From a virus, in the IMG/VR virus record IMGVR_UViG_3300031951_000126, positions 1 through 64,000 of that record: a stretch of 64,000 nt of DNA. One strand, 5' to 3'. The notes beneath the pieces are model-generated. The model ran no database searches. It saw nothing but the letters and a program-made list of their open reading frames with translations, and was not told where the DNA came from. Position numbers and translations under genes: made by a program. This document shows, piece by piece, positions 1 through 5,422 of the stretch (the first letter of the stretch is position 1; every line of letters begins with the position of its first letter).

Positions 1-222
1 GGCTCTCGTTCGTTTAACCTGTAGCTCCTAACCTTGCTACTGACAGGTTGCCGAATGTTGTCGGCTATTTGCGGGCGAACTCCCGTCGCTTCGTTGCCTA
101 AGCGCTCACCCTCTTTTGATTGTTGCAGAGAGGGAATCAGAACTGCTAGCTATCTTTCAATTTCACACGTCTCACGAGGTATTACTATTGCGGGTGATTT
201 GAGCACTCCGTTGTTCCGTTGA
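1..222 (-). ncRNA. candidate structured RNA, cut by the left edge
   Basis: A good promoter (229-261, minus) fires toward position 1, yet the minus strand from 222 to 1 contains no ATG. It holds five consecutive short hairpins: 109-114/129-134, 87-91/100-104, 71-75/82-86, 50-54/61-65, and a longer one at 16-25/36-49 with an internal loop. This looks like a folded RNA and not a coding leader. The 3' end lies outside the window. A structured 5' UTR of a gene further left is the main alternative. Confidence 0.45.
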
Positions 223-228
223 ACGGGG

Positions 229-261
229 CAAAGATAGGTGAAAGTCTAAGTTCTAATCCAA
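229..261 (-). promoter_or_regulatory. Bacteroidota-type promoter, leftward
   Basis: On the minus strand TTG (261-259) is followed after 22 nt by TATCTTTG (236-229), matching the TTG-N17-23-TAnnTTTG consensus. Transcription would start near 225 and run out of the window. Confidence 0.6.
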
Positions 262-312
262 ATTTTAAACTCGCTCTAAACTACATGTGTTTACGGGGTG
301 TTCAGAAACGTG

Positions 313-660
313 ACCTTCTGAAACCCGCGCCACAAGCGGCCAAAAGTAGATTGCAAATATTTTTTCAATTATTTTCACTTTTCTAGGATTGACGCGGGTT
401 GTAGAGCGTATTTTTTTTTCATTTTTTTCTTGCTTTTCTTGGAAGCCGCGAAAACATTGACTATCTTTGTGAGCAATGGTGCTGAAAGCCGCGTCAGACA
501 AGGGATTCAGGCCGGCGGGAAATAGTCAAAAATGAGCATTTCAGGGTAGGTCAGAGGGTATCAGACAGGGGTAGAAACAGGCCAAAAACAGGGGTAAAAC
601 AAGACCTCAGTGTTTATGCGGGTTGTAGAGGGTCAAAGTGAAAATCAAACCTTCTGAAAC
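313..660. repeat. two short dispersed direct repeats
   Basis: A 12-mer (accttctgaaac) occurs at 313-324 and 649-660, and its first 11 bases recur at 45216-45226. A 13-mer (gcgggttgtagag) occurs at 394-406 and 618-630. All copies lie in non-coding DNA. Confidence 0.6.
439..469 (+). promoter_or_regulatory. Bacteroidota-type promoter of the non-coding region
   Basis: TTG (439-441), 20-nt spacer, TATCTTTG (462-469). It is among the best promoter matches in the window, but no reading frame of useful length follows for almost 1 kb. Confidence 0.65.
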
Positions 661-1340
661 GCAGGCACAGCGCGGGATTCAGGCAGAAGTTATCTAATAG
701 GACAACTTTTCCTGTACGCAAGTCCTCAGAGAGGGGGTCAATCAGGAGACGTCAGAGGGGGTAAACAGGCAAGCCAAGGAGCAGGCAATCGACAGGCCAT
801 GCGCGGGCAAATCAGCCACGATATCCCCTAGGTAATACACATAGAGCATAAGGACAGGCAAAGAGCATACAAAGCACTCATGCGCGCTCGCACATTAGGT
901 CTCCCCAATTCAGGTAACCCCAAGTAGAATTTCCGAGCCTTGCACGCATCGCAGTAATGGCGGGGCTTTCAGGCGGTCAGGCCGTGCGGGTTCTAGGGTC
1001 TGCGGGCTATCTAGTGGGGCATGGTCATGCATGGTGTAACGTGCTGATACTTAACACGTTGTGATGTTTATGCAAACAGGTTGATTATCAATGGGTTAGT
1101 CTACTTTCTCCACGGGGCGGAGACAAGTTGCCGCGCTCCGTGCCGTGGTCAGGTCTCGGTATCTACCTGAGGGTCAAGCAGTTGGCCTTGGTGACATAAC
1201 AGGCTGCAAATCAGTGTGTTAAGTACCCCACCCCTGTTGCTAAATCGACTTCGGAGTGGGTCGCGTGGCCACCTGCCGTGGGGGGTGACCCCAACCCTAG
1301 TAGGTTTACAACCATCCTGAGTTTACAGGACCCTAACCCT
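474..1340 (+). ncRNA. candidate large structured non-coding RNA
   Basis: This stretch follows a strong promoter and has no credible ORF on either strand. Visible stems are 687-691/704-708, 1038-1043/1055-1060, 1111-1115/1138-1142 with 1117-1120/1131-1134 inside it, 1149-1154/1165-1170, 1178-1180 plus 1185-1188 pairing with 1201-1207, 1227-1231/1256-1260, 1269-1272/1278-1281, and 1281-1284/1289-1292 capped by a GTGA (GNRA-type) tetraloop. Several of these are perfect 6-bp stems in a row. Its size is comparable to ornate large phage RNAs such as GOLLD and ROOL, but no sequence match to them is claimed. Both ends are uncertain. A replication origin or packaging region is the alternative. Confidence 0.5.
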
Positions 1341-1349
1341 AGTTGGTTT
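1293..1349. repeat. 15-bp direct repeat pair
   Basis: The 15-mer aaccctagtaggttt (1293-1307) recurs with one mismatch at 1335-1349, 42 bp downstream, between the structured region and the next promoter. Confidence 0.55.
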
Positions 1350-1353
1350 CCAG

Positions 1354-1381
1354 AATGTCTAAAAATGTCTAGGAATGTCTA
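1354..1381. promoter_or_regulatory. three aatgtcta repeats at a 10-bp period
   Basis: aatgtcta occurs at 1354-1361, 1364-1371 and 1374-1381. The exact 10-bp spacing puts the copies on one face of the helix, ending five bases before the -33 element of the next promoter. They look like iterated binding sites for an activator or repressor. The binding protein is unknown. Confidence 0.5.
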
Positions 1382-1386
1382 ATTTT

Positions 1387-1416
1387 TTGGATCATAGACG
1401 ATCTTGCATATATTTG
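1387..1416 (+). promoter_or_regulatory. promoter of the small basic protein operon
   Basis: TTG (1387-1389), 19-nt spacer, TATATTTG (1409-1416), with the first ATG at 1432. No terminator is seen until 3347, so it probably serves all seven genes. Confidence 0.75.
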
Positions 1417-1431
1417 TAAAAAAAAAGGGTT

Positions 1432-1779
1432 ATGACTGCATCAAAAGACTATCGGGACAATATGTTTGGGGCCAGCTACGTGAGCCAGTTCTTGAAGAAG
1501 AAGAAGAAGGATGACGAGGTGACCTGTGGACGTGATGACGCTAAGCCTTGTGGAGAGGGTCGAGGTGAGGTTCGTGCTGGTGGGGATGTAAAGGAGGGCA
1601 AGACTTCGTCTGCTACAACCGGCAAGAAGAACGAGGTTTTGGACCCTAAGGAGGCTAAAAAATGGGGTAAGAAGATTGGGCAGGTTAAGGAAAATGCGCC
1701 AGCGATGAAGAACCTGACGAAGAAACAGCGTGAGGAGTTAGAGAAGATGGGTCCTCCAAAGCCTTCATACTCAAAGTAA
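1432..1779 (+). CDS. small basic protein, unknown function
   Basis: A 115-residue lysine-rich protein, the first gene after the 1387-1416 promoter. It has a KKKKK run near residue 25, a Gly/Lys-rich middle and a C-terminal helix-like segment ending in PPKPSYSK. It has no signal peptide or membrane segment. It leads a run of seven small, strongly basic genes, which suggests nucleic-acid binding, for example DNA condensation or a host-directed role early in infection. That is inferred only from composition and context. Confidence 0.65.
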   Translation: MTASKDYRDNMFGASYVSQFLKKKKKDDEVTCGRDDAKPCGEGRGEVRAGGDVKEGKTSSATTGKKNEVLDPKEAKKWGKKIGQVKENAPAMKNLTKKQREELEKMGPPKPSYSK

Positions 1780-1802
1780 AAATCATAAAACAATCTAGGG
1801 AT

Positions 1803-2210
1803 ATGCCTGAAAAAATTAAAAAGAACCTTCTTGGTCGTACCATTGTAAAGAGTACATCAGATGATGGTAGAAAAGTAAGTCGGGAGGTCTATGGTCGTGA
1901 TGGCCAGCTCGTGAAGAGTAAGACGAAAACCGTTTCGGATAAGGGCAAGAGTGTTACTAAGGTCAAGGGTAACATGACCAAGACCAGATCAACTGGAGAT
2001 TTGGGAGGCGGGATTACAAGGAGTAAGACAAAGACTATGTCTAACCCGGCTACCAAGACTACTGTTACAAAGAAGACTGTCAATGGTCCTGGAATAGATA
2101 AGCAGCGTTCGGTTACTGTAAAGAAGCCGGGTGAGAATTTTACTCATTCCAATATGGGTGTAGTATCCCAGGCTAGGGCATATCGTTATCAAACTAAGAA
2201 AAATAAATAA
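1803..2210 (+). CDS. basic Thr/Lys-rich protein, unknown function
   Basis: 135 residues dominated by Lys, Thr, Ser and Gly with many short KTK/TKT patterns, probably beta-rich or disordered. It starts 23 bp after the previous stop, and its stop overlaps the next start as TAATG. A few degenerate repeats (for example SKTKT at two places) suggest internal duplication. No recognised domain. It probably belongs with the neighbouring basic proteins as a nucleic-acid-associated or virion protein, which is inference. Confidence 0.65.
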   Translation: MPEKIKKNLLGRTIVKSTSDDGRKVSREVYGRDGQLVKSKTKTVSDKGKSVTKVKGNMTKTRSTGDLGGGITRSKTKTMSNPATKTTVTKKTVNGPGIDKQRSVTVKKPGENFTHSNMGVVSQARAYRYQTKKNK

Positions 2211-2485
2211 TGAAATCATCAAATGGTGGACGCGCTGGTCGCGTTGAGAAGCGTGCGGTAAAGACAATGGACCGTGCTAAGAAGAGTTGGAATAAGGCTG
2301 AGGCCATTCGCAAGACGACTCCGAGTTCGAATAAGGTTTCTAACTTTGCTCAAGATGAGTTTGGTCGTACTGCTGAGCAGAAGGCCGAGCGTTTGTATTC
2401 TCGTGCTGCTCGTCAGGAGACGAAGGCTAAGGGCCAGATGGCTAAGGCTCAATACTTGAAGCAGACTGCTAAGAAGAAGAAGTAA
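2210..2485 (+). CDS. small basic helical protein
   Basis: 91 residues, about one third Lys/Arg, and likely mostly alpha-helical (long runs of A, K, E, Q, R). It is coupled by TAATG overlaps to genes on both sides. The charge pattern is that of a nucleic-acid-binding helix. No family recognised. Confidence 0.65.
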   Translation: MKSSNGGRAGRVEKRAVKTMDRAKKSWNKAEAIRKTTPSSNKVSNFAQDEFGRTAEQKAERLYSRAARQETKAKGQMAKAQYLKQTAKKKK

Positions 2486-2604
2486 TGGCTAAGTCACTAG
2501 GAAACGGGGCCAAGATGACCTTTGGCAAGCGCAAGGAGGGGAAGCCTTTCAAGCGAAAGTCTCCCAAGGATAAGAATGTTAAACCAACAAGGGGACAGGG
2601 ATAA
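2485..2604 (+). CDS. 39-residue basic protein
   Basis: A short gene whose ATG overlaps the previous stop and whose stop overlaps the next ATG (TAATG at both ends), which strongly supports translation. The product has about 13 Lys/Arg in 39 residues and begins MAKSLGNGAKMTFGKRK. It is presumably disordered. No family recognised. Confidence 0.6.
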   Translation: MAKSLGNGAKMTFGKRKEGKPFKRKSPKDKNVKPTRGQG

Positions 2605-2759
2605 TGGCAAAAGCAGGATTATACGCAAACATCAACGCCAAGCGCAAGAGAATTGCTGCTGGATCAGGCGAGAAGATGAGGGAACCCGGCAGCAAGGGTG
2701 CGCCTAAGTTGAAGGACTTTATCAAGTCCAAGCTGACCGCTAAAAAGAAAAACAAATAA
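2604..2759 (+). CDS. 51-residue basic phage protein (GLYANI.AKRKRI type)
   Basis: The product contains GLYANINAKRKRIAAGSGEK followed by an MREPGSKGAP stretch. From memory this pattern is widespread in small proteins of unrelated tailed phages, usually annotated hypothetical. Its start overlaps the preceding stop. Its conservation across phages supports a real gene, but the function is unknown. Confidence 0.65.
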   Translation: MAKAGLYANINAKRKRIAAGSGEKMREPGSKGAPKLKDFIKSKLTAKKKNK

Positions 2760-2776
2760 TCTAAAAATCGAACACA

Positions 2777-3043
2777 ATGGCAATTCGCAAAGCAAAACAG
2801 ACGGATCCAAAAAAAACTAATAGCTCTAGCGCTACCTCTAATACAAAACCAACTTATCAAACACCTCCAGATATTCGTTCAAAATACGATCAAATGAGGT
2901 CTGAGAACACACAAAAAGCGCTTCAAAAGTCTAGAGAAACTTCATCATCAGCCCCCAAGAAGCAACTAATGAAGAAGACTGTTAAGGTTTCTGGGTCTAC
3001 TCCAAAGAAACAATTGATGATGAAAACAACAAAGGTAAAATAA
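2777..3043 (+). CDS. small basic protein with a C-terminal repeat
   Basis: 88 residues. The C-terminal third repeats a short unit (PKKQLMKKTVKVSGSTPKKQ, then LMMKTTKVK), so two near-identical strands end the protein. The rest is Ser/Thr/Lys-rich and probably disordered. Its stop overlaps the next start. Unknown function, probably associated with the basic cluster. Confidence 0.6.
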   Translation: MAIRKAKQTDPKKTNSSSATSNTKPTYQTPPDIRSKYDQMRSENTQKALQKSRETSSSAPKKQLMKKTVKVSGSTPKKQLMMKTTKVK

Positions 3044-3306
3044 TGGCCAAGTCACCAGCATGGCAACGTAAGGAAGGCAAGAATCCCGAAGGAGGTTTGA
3101 ACGCTAAGGGTCGAGCTGCTTACAAGCGAGAGACTGGAGGTACGTTGAAACCGCCGGTGTCTGCTAAACAGGCCAAGAAATCACCCAAGTCTGCTGCTCG
3201 TCGTAAGTCGTTCTGTGCAAGGATGGGTGGTATGCCTGGTCCCATGAAGAAACCAAATGGCAAACCCACTCGGAAGGCGTTAGCTCTTCGCAAGTGGGAT
3301 TGTTAA
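3043..3306 (+). CDS. conserved basic phage protein (SPAWQRKEGKNP type)
   Basis: 87 residues with the stretch KSPAWQRKEGKNPEGGLNAK near the N-terminus and FCARMGGMPGPMKKPNGKP near the C-terminus. Both are familiar from hypothetical proteins of many marine and freshwater phages (possibly the DUF6321 family, from memory). It is the last gene of the basic operon and is followed by a terminator at 3347. Function is unknown. The conserved Cys, Gly-Pro turns and Arg/Lys content suggest a compact nucleic-acid-binding protein. Confidence 0.75.
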   Translation: MAKSPAWQRKEGKNPEGGLNAKGRAAYKRETGGTLKPPVSAKQAKKSPKSAARRKSFCARMGGMPGPMKKPNGKPTRKALALRKWDC

Positions 3307-3346
3307 AGATGCACGGGTTGTGTAGACGGCCCGTTGTAGTTACGAC

Positions 3347-3377
3347 TAAAGCCGGGGTAATTCCCGGTTTTTTTATT
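3347..3377 (+). terminator. intrinsic terminator of the basic protein operon
   Basis: Stem CCGGG (3352-3356) / CCCGG (3363-3367) followed by seven T. Two smaller hairpins precede it (3313-3317/3330-3334 and a 4-bp stem near 3337-3348). It lies between convergent gene blocks and may partly stop minus-strand transcripts too. Confidence 0.75.
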
Positions 3378-3465
3378 TGTCAGACCGCTCTACGATCTTG
3401 ACGATTGCGTATGCTAGAATATACAGGGCGCACATGGCCATTAGTCCCGTGATGTAAATGTCCAT
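3373..3465 (-). CDS. 30-residue single-helix membrane microprotein
   Basis: It begins MDIYITGLMAMCALYILAYA and ends with a short charged tail. It is essentially one transmembrane helix. The start lies inside the end of the preceding microprotein gene (3441-3584), consistent with translational coupling. Unknown function. It could act on the host membrane, for example superinfection exclusion or lysis control. Confidence 0.5.
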   Translation of the reverse strand: MDIYITGLMAMCALYILAYAIVKIVERSDK

Positions 3466-3584
3466 ATGAAGAGGATGTAGATTAGGGTTAGGATGAGGTA
3501 GTAAATGACCACGGTGACCCAGTGGGGCTTGTTGAGTTCCCACCGGACCATCCGGAGCATTTTTCTTACATTAGATTTACACAT
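3441..3584 (-). CDS. 47-residue single-helix membrane microprotein
   Basis: A basic N-terminus of about 22 residues precedes a strong hydrophobic segment (WVTVVIYYLILTLIYILFIW), so a cytoplasmic basic head with one membrane helix is likely. It overlaps the upstream gene by 19 bp and the downstream gene by 25 bp in other frames. An ATG nine codons into the gene is an alternative start. Confidence 0.55.
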   Translation of the reverse strand: MCKSNVRKMLRMVRWELNKPHWVTVVIYYLILTLIYILFIWTFTSRD

Positions 3585-3688
3585 ACTTGAATGAGGTAGA
3601 ATGTTGCAACCCCTAGGGCAATCATGACCAGGTAGGGGATCAGGGTTTCAAATTCCCGGCTGTTAAAAAAGTTATACTTCTTGTTCAT
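3566..3688 (-). CDS. 40-residue single-helix membrane microprotein
   Basis: A polar N-terminus of 14 residues is followed by one hydrophobic helix (LIPYLVMIALGVATFYLIQV). It is the first of three overlapping microprotein genes. Upstream lie three copies of a TTTGTTACA motif (3701-3743) that may control it. No family recognised. Confidence 0.55.
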   Translation of the reverse strand: MNKKYNFFNSREFETLIPYLVMIALGVATFYLIQVCVNLM

Positions 3689-3700
3689 TTCGTTTGTTTT

Positions 3701-3743
3701 TGTAACAAATCTGGTAAAAATTTGTTACAGGTTTTGTTACAAT
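3701..3743. promoter_or_regulatory. three TTTGTTACA-type repeats
   Basis: TGTAACAAAT at 3701-3710 and its inverse ATTTGTTACA at 3720-3729 form an inverted pair, with a third copy (TTTTGTTACAAT, 3732-3743) adjacent. They lie between two minus-strand gene groups. A related inverted repeat occurs at 5388-5417. They look like operator sites. The binding protein is unknown. Confidence 0.45.
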
Positions 3744-3760
3744 TCTTCAAATATTTGTGA

Positions 3761-3973
3761 CTACATCTTCATAATCTTCTTGAGATACAGTGCCAGATCA
3801 AGCGCCTCCTCGTATGCGTGTTGAATCCACTCTTTCTGATTTAGGTCATTCCGGTCCATTGTCTTCTTGTACTCGGAGTATCCCTTCTTCTCACGCATGA
3901 TCAAGTCTACAACCACTTCATTGAGAAGGTCCGATGCGTGTTTTATCGGCTTATCGTTGCTTGTATGTCCCAT
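3761..3973 (-). CDS. small helical phage protein, MazG-like motif possible
   Basis: 70 residues, all-helical in appearance, with the stretch WIQHAYEEALDLALYLKKIM. The EEALDLALYL pattern resembles short conserved phage proteins distantly reminiscent of MazG-type nucleotide pyrophosphohydrolases, but the full EExxE...ExxD metal site is not visible, so enzymatic activity is doubtful. The start overlaps the previous gene by 31 bp in another frame. Confidence 0.6.
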   Translation of the reverse strand: MGHTSNDKPIKHASDLLNEVVVDLIMREKKGYSEYKKTMDRNDLNQKEWIQHAYEEALDLALYLKKIMKM

Positions 3974-4131
3974 CTGTATTTATGCCAGTTTCGTTCAGTT
4001 CCCATCATTTTATCCAGCTTCCAGCAGTCGTTGAGGGCCTTGGATTTGGCCAGTTCGGGGGTCTTAGCCCTTGCCTTGGCGTTGTGAACTAGCGTATCGC
4101 CGTCCCAAACCGTTATTACGTAATTATTCAT
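3943..4131 (-). CDS. small protein, unknown
   Basis: 62 residues from an ATG that overlaps the upstream stop in an ATGAATAA arrangement. A longer version from 4200 is possible but would overlap the upstream gene by 77 bp. Tryptophan-rich (WDGDTL, CWKLDKM, NWHKYRWD), probably a small alpha/beta domain. No family recognised. Confidence 0.55.
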   Translation of the reverse strand: MNNYVITVWDGDTLVHNAKARAKTPELAKSKALNDCWKLDKMMGTERNWHKYRWDIQATISR

Positions 4132-4315
4132 GTATCTCGTAGGTTGAATTTTTCCACACACGCACCTGATCGCTGGTAAAGTGCTTGATTTCCCCTCCAT
4201 TTAGGAGAACGACCGTTATCTCGTCATTTTCCAGCATCCCCCCTGCCGTTATGTAGAGGATGTATCCGTCTCCAAGGGGAGTCGTAACTGGGATTGGTGA
4301 AGGGGGAAAGGTCAT
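4124..4315 (-). CDS. small beta-rich protein, unknown
   Basis: 63 residues with alternating hydrophobic strands (GYILYITAGG, ITVVLLNGGEIKHF) that suggest a small barrel or SH3-like fold. The first 92 bp overlap the end of the 4224-4481 gene in another frame. The downstream gene starts inside its last codons. Confidence 0.55.
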   Translation of the reverse strand: MTFPPSPIPVTTPLGDGYILYITAGGMLENDEITVVLLNGGEIKHFTSDQVRVWKNSTYEIHE

Positions 4316-4481
4316 CCTTGCACTTAATGAGTAGATTCTCCACTTCGTCCATCTTCATCGACTTCAATCCCGGCAGGTTGTTCTTCACCACCGTGGTGAT
4401 CAGATCCTGATCCATCTGTGGTCTCCACTCCGTTAGCTGCTGGATTAGATGCTCCTTCAGCGCTTGCTTGGTTCTTTTCAT
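4224..4481 (-). CDS. small helical protein nested in overlapping genes
   Basis: 85 residues. The N-terminal 55 look like a real helical protein (LKEHLIQQLTEW, DEVENLLIKC). The last 30 lie out of frame over the next gene and may be poorly constrained. It shares 158 bp with the upstream gene's 3' end, where the upstream frame becomes low-complexity (Gly, Ser, Glu, Asp), suggesting that this frame was fixed first or is the more constrained one. Confidence 0.5.
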   Translation of the reverse strand: MKRTKQALKEHLIQQLTEWRPQMDQDLITTVVKNNLPGLKSMKMDEVENLLIKCKDDLSPFTNPSYDSPWRRIHPLHNGRGDAGK

Positions 4482-4797
4482 CTATTTGTCGTTTTATGTC
4501 CGAAATTCCTTGATTTACTACCTCCCAATACTCTACCTGCAAGGTTGCGAGGTTCTGGAGCGTGATTTCCATCAAATCTACCGTCTTTAGGTACGCATCA
4601 CCACCCTCAATGTCTCCCATGAGCTTAAACACGGGCATAAGCTCGCGTTCCAGCTTAGAAATAAGGTTTTTTGAGTGCATTTTGAGGTCATGCTTGAAGA
4701 AATTCAAGTCTACACACTCGTCGTGACACTGGGCATAGATTTGTTGTGCGCCTAATGCGGTCACAATCAGTCGTTTTTTTCTTTCGAGATCGTTCAT
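4324..4797 (-). CDS. helical protein with disordered acidic tail
   Basis: 157 residues. The first 105 are helical and coiled-coil-like (MNDLERKKRLIVTALGAQQI and following). The last 50 are acidic and low-complexity and coincide with the overlapping downstream gene. It is the first gene after the minus-strand promoter at 4815-4845. Function unknown. Confidence 0.6.
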   Translation of the reverse strand: MNDLERKKRLIVTALGAQQIYAQCHDECVDLNFFKHDLKMHSKNLISKLERELMPVFKLMGDIEGGDAYLKTVDLMEITLQNLATLQVEYWEVVNQGISDIKRQIDEKNQASAEGASNPAANGVETTDGSGSDHHGGEEQPAGIEVDEDGRSGESTH

Positions 4798-4814
4798 TTC
4801 GTTTAATTATGTGG

Positions 4815-4845
4815 CGAATTTACAACACGAGAGGAGTTAATGCAA
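4815..4845 (-). promoter_or_regulatory. probable promoter for the 4797-3373 gene run
   Basis: On the minus strand TTG (4845-4843), 20-nt spacer and TAAATTCG (4822-4815), one base off the -7 consensus. The ATG of the 157-residue gene follows 18 nt later. Confidence 0.5.
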
Positions 4846-4856
4846 GGATTTTAACA

Positions 4857-5111
4857 TTAATTTGCGCTAAACATAAAGCTCACGTCGCTCATAATGATCT
4901 CGTCTACCTGTTCCATAGAAAGCCCTACGATAAAGTCGTCACCACCGGAACTTACCATACATAGGTTCTTGTAATTTTGATAGGGTCGTACATTATCGAT
5001 GCTGTAGAATATAGCAGGCTCGCATTCGTACTTATCGGGAGTAACCCCAACCAAGTCAGCCAACCGTTTTTCTTCGGTATCAATCACCACAGGTAGTATG
5101 ACTCTCAGCAT
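4857..5111 (-). CDS. hypothetical protein
   Basis: 84 residues, apparently mixed alpha/beta, with no signal peptide, membrane segment or recognisable motif. It directly follows the HExxH gene (1-bp gap), so the two are probably co-translated. Confidence 0.55.
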   Translation of the reverse strand: MLRVILPVVIDTEEKRLADLVGVTPDKYECEPAIFYSIDNVRPYQNYKNLCMVSSGGDDFIVGLSMEQVDEIIMSDVSFMFSAN

Positions 5112-5112
5112 A

Positions 5113-5355
5113 TTAGTCCAAATTTACTCGTCTGTAACCAAGCGCCCATAAGAAGTCTGAGATTTTTATCCCGTACTCTTCAACATACTGCTCATCCCAA
5201 TGTTTGAACTCGTGATGAAGATATTCGTGGATTATTACCTCTAGATGTTCCTTTGCGGGGAGACGCGGATCAATTTCAATCAAGCCGTCCTCATGGTAAA
5301 GACCCCTAGCCTTTTCCCTGCCCAACTTGCGATATTTGATCCTCGGATTCTCCAT
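5113..5355 (-). CDS. small HExxH metallopeptidase-like protein
   Basis: 80 residues with IIHEYLHHEF, a zinc-binding HExxH motif (His43, Glu44, His47) followed by further His at 48 and 52. The size and motif position match minimal phage proteins related to zincin peptidases (ImmA/SprT-like). Activity is inferred from the motif. The ATG at 5355 was chosen because a longer form would need GTG at 5382 and would run through a TATTTTG promoter-like element. A 7-bp inverted repeat lies just upstream. Confidence 0.65.
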   Translation of the reverse strand: MENPRIKYRKLGREKARGLYHEDGLIEIDPRLPAKEHLEVIIHEYLHHEFKHWDEQYVEEYGIKISDFLWALGYRRVNLD

Positions 5356-5387
5356 ACTGCAAAATACAGAAAAAAATTCCACCGGCC

Positions 5388-5417
5388 CGTAACAAAAACA
5401 CGCACAAAAATGTTACG
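5388..5417. promoter_or_regulatory. CGTAACA inverted repeat
   Basis: CGTAACA (5388-5394) and TGTTACG (5411-5417) form a perfect 7-bp inverted repeat with a 16-nt spacer in the gap upstream of the HExxH gene. It shares the GTAACA/TGTTAC core with the cluster at 3701-3743. Confidence 0.45.
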
Positions 5418-5422
5418 AGAGA

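Noticed and set aside
34-501. Open frames at 34-222 (plus) and 265-501 (minus)
   Set aside because: Composition is unlike the real genes, there is no coupling or suitable promoter, and both overlap structured non-coding DNA.
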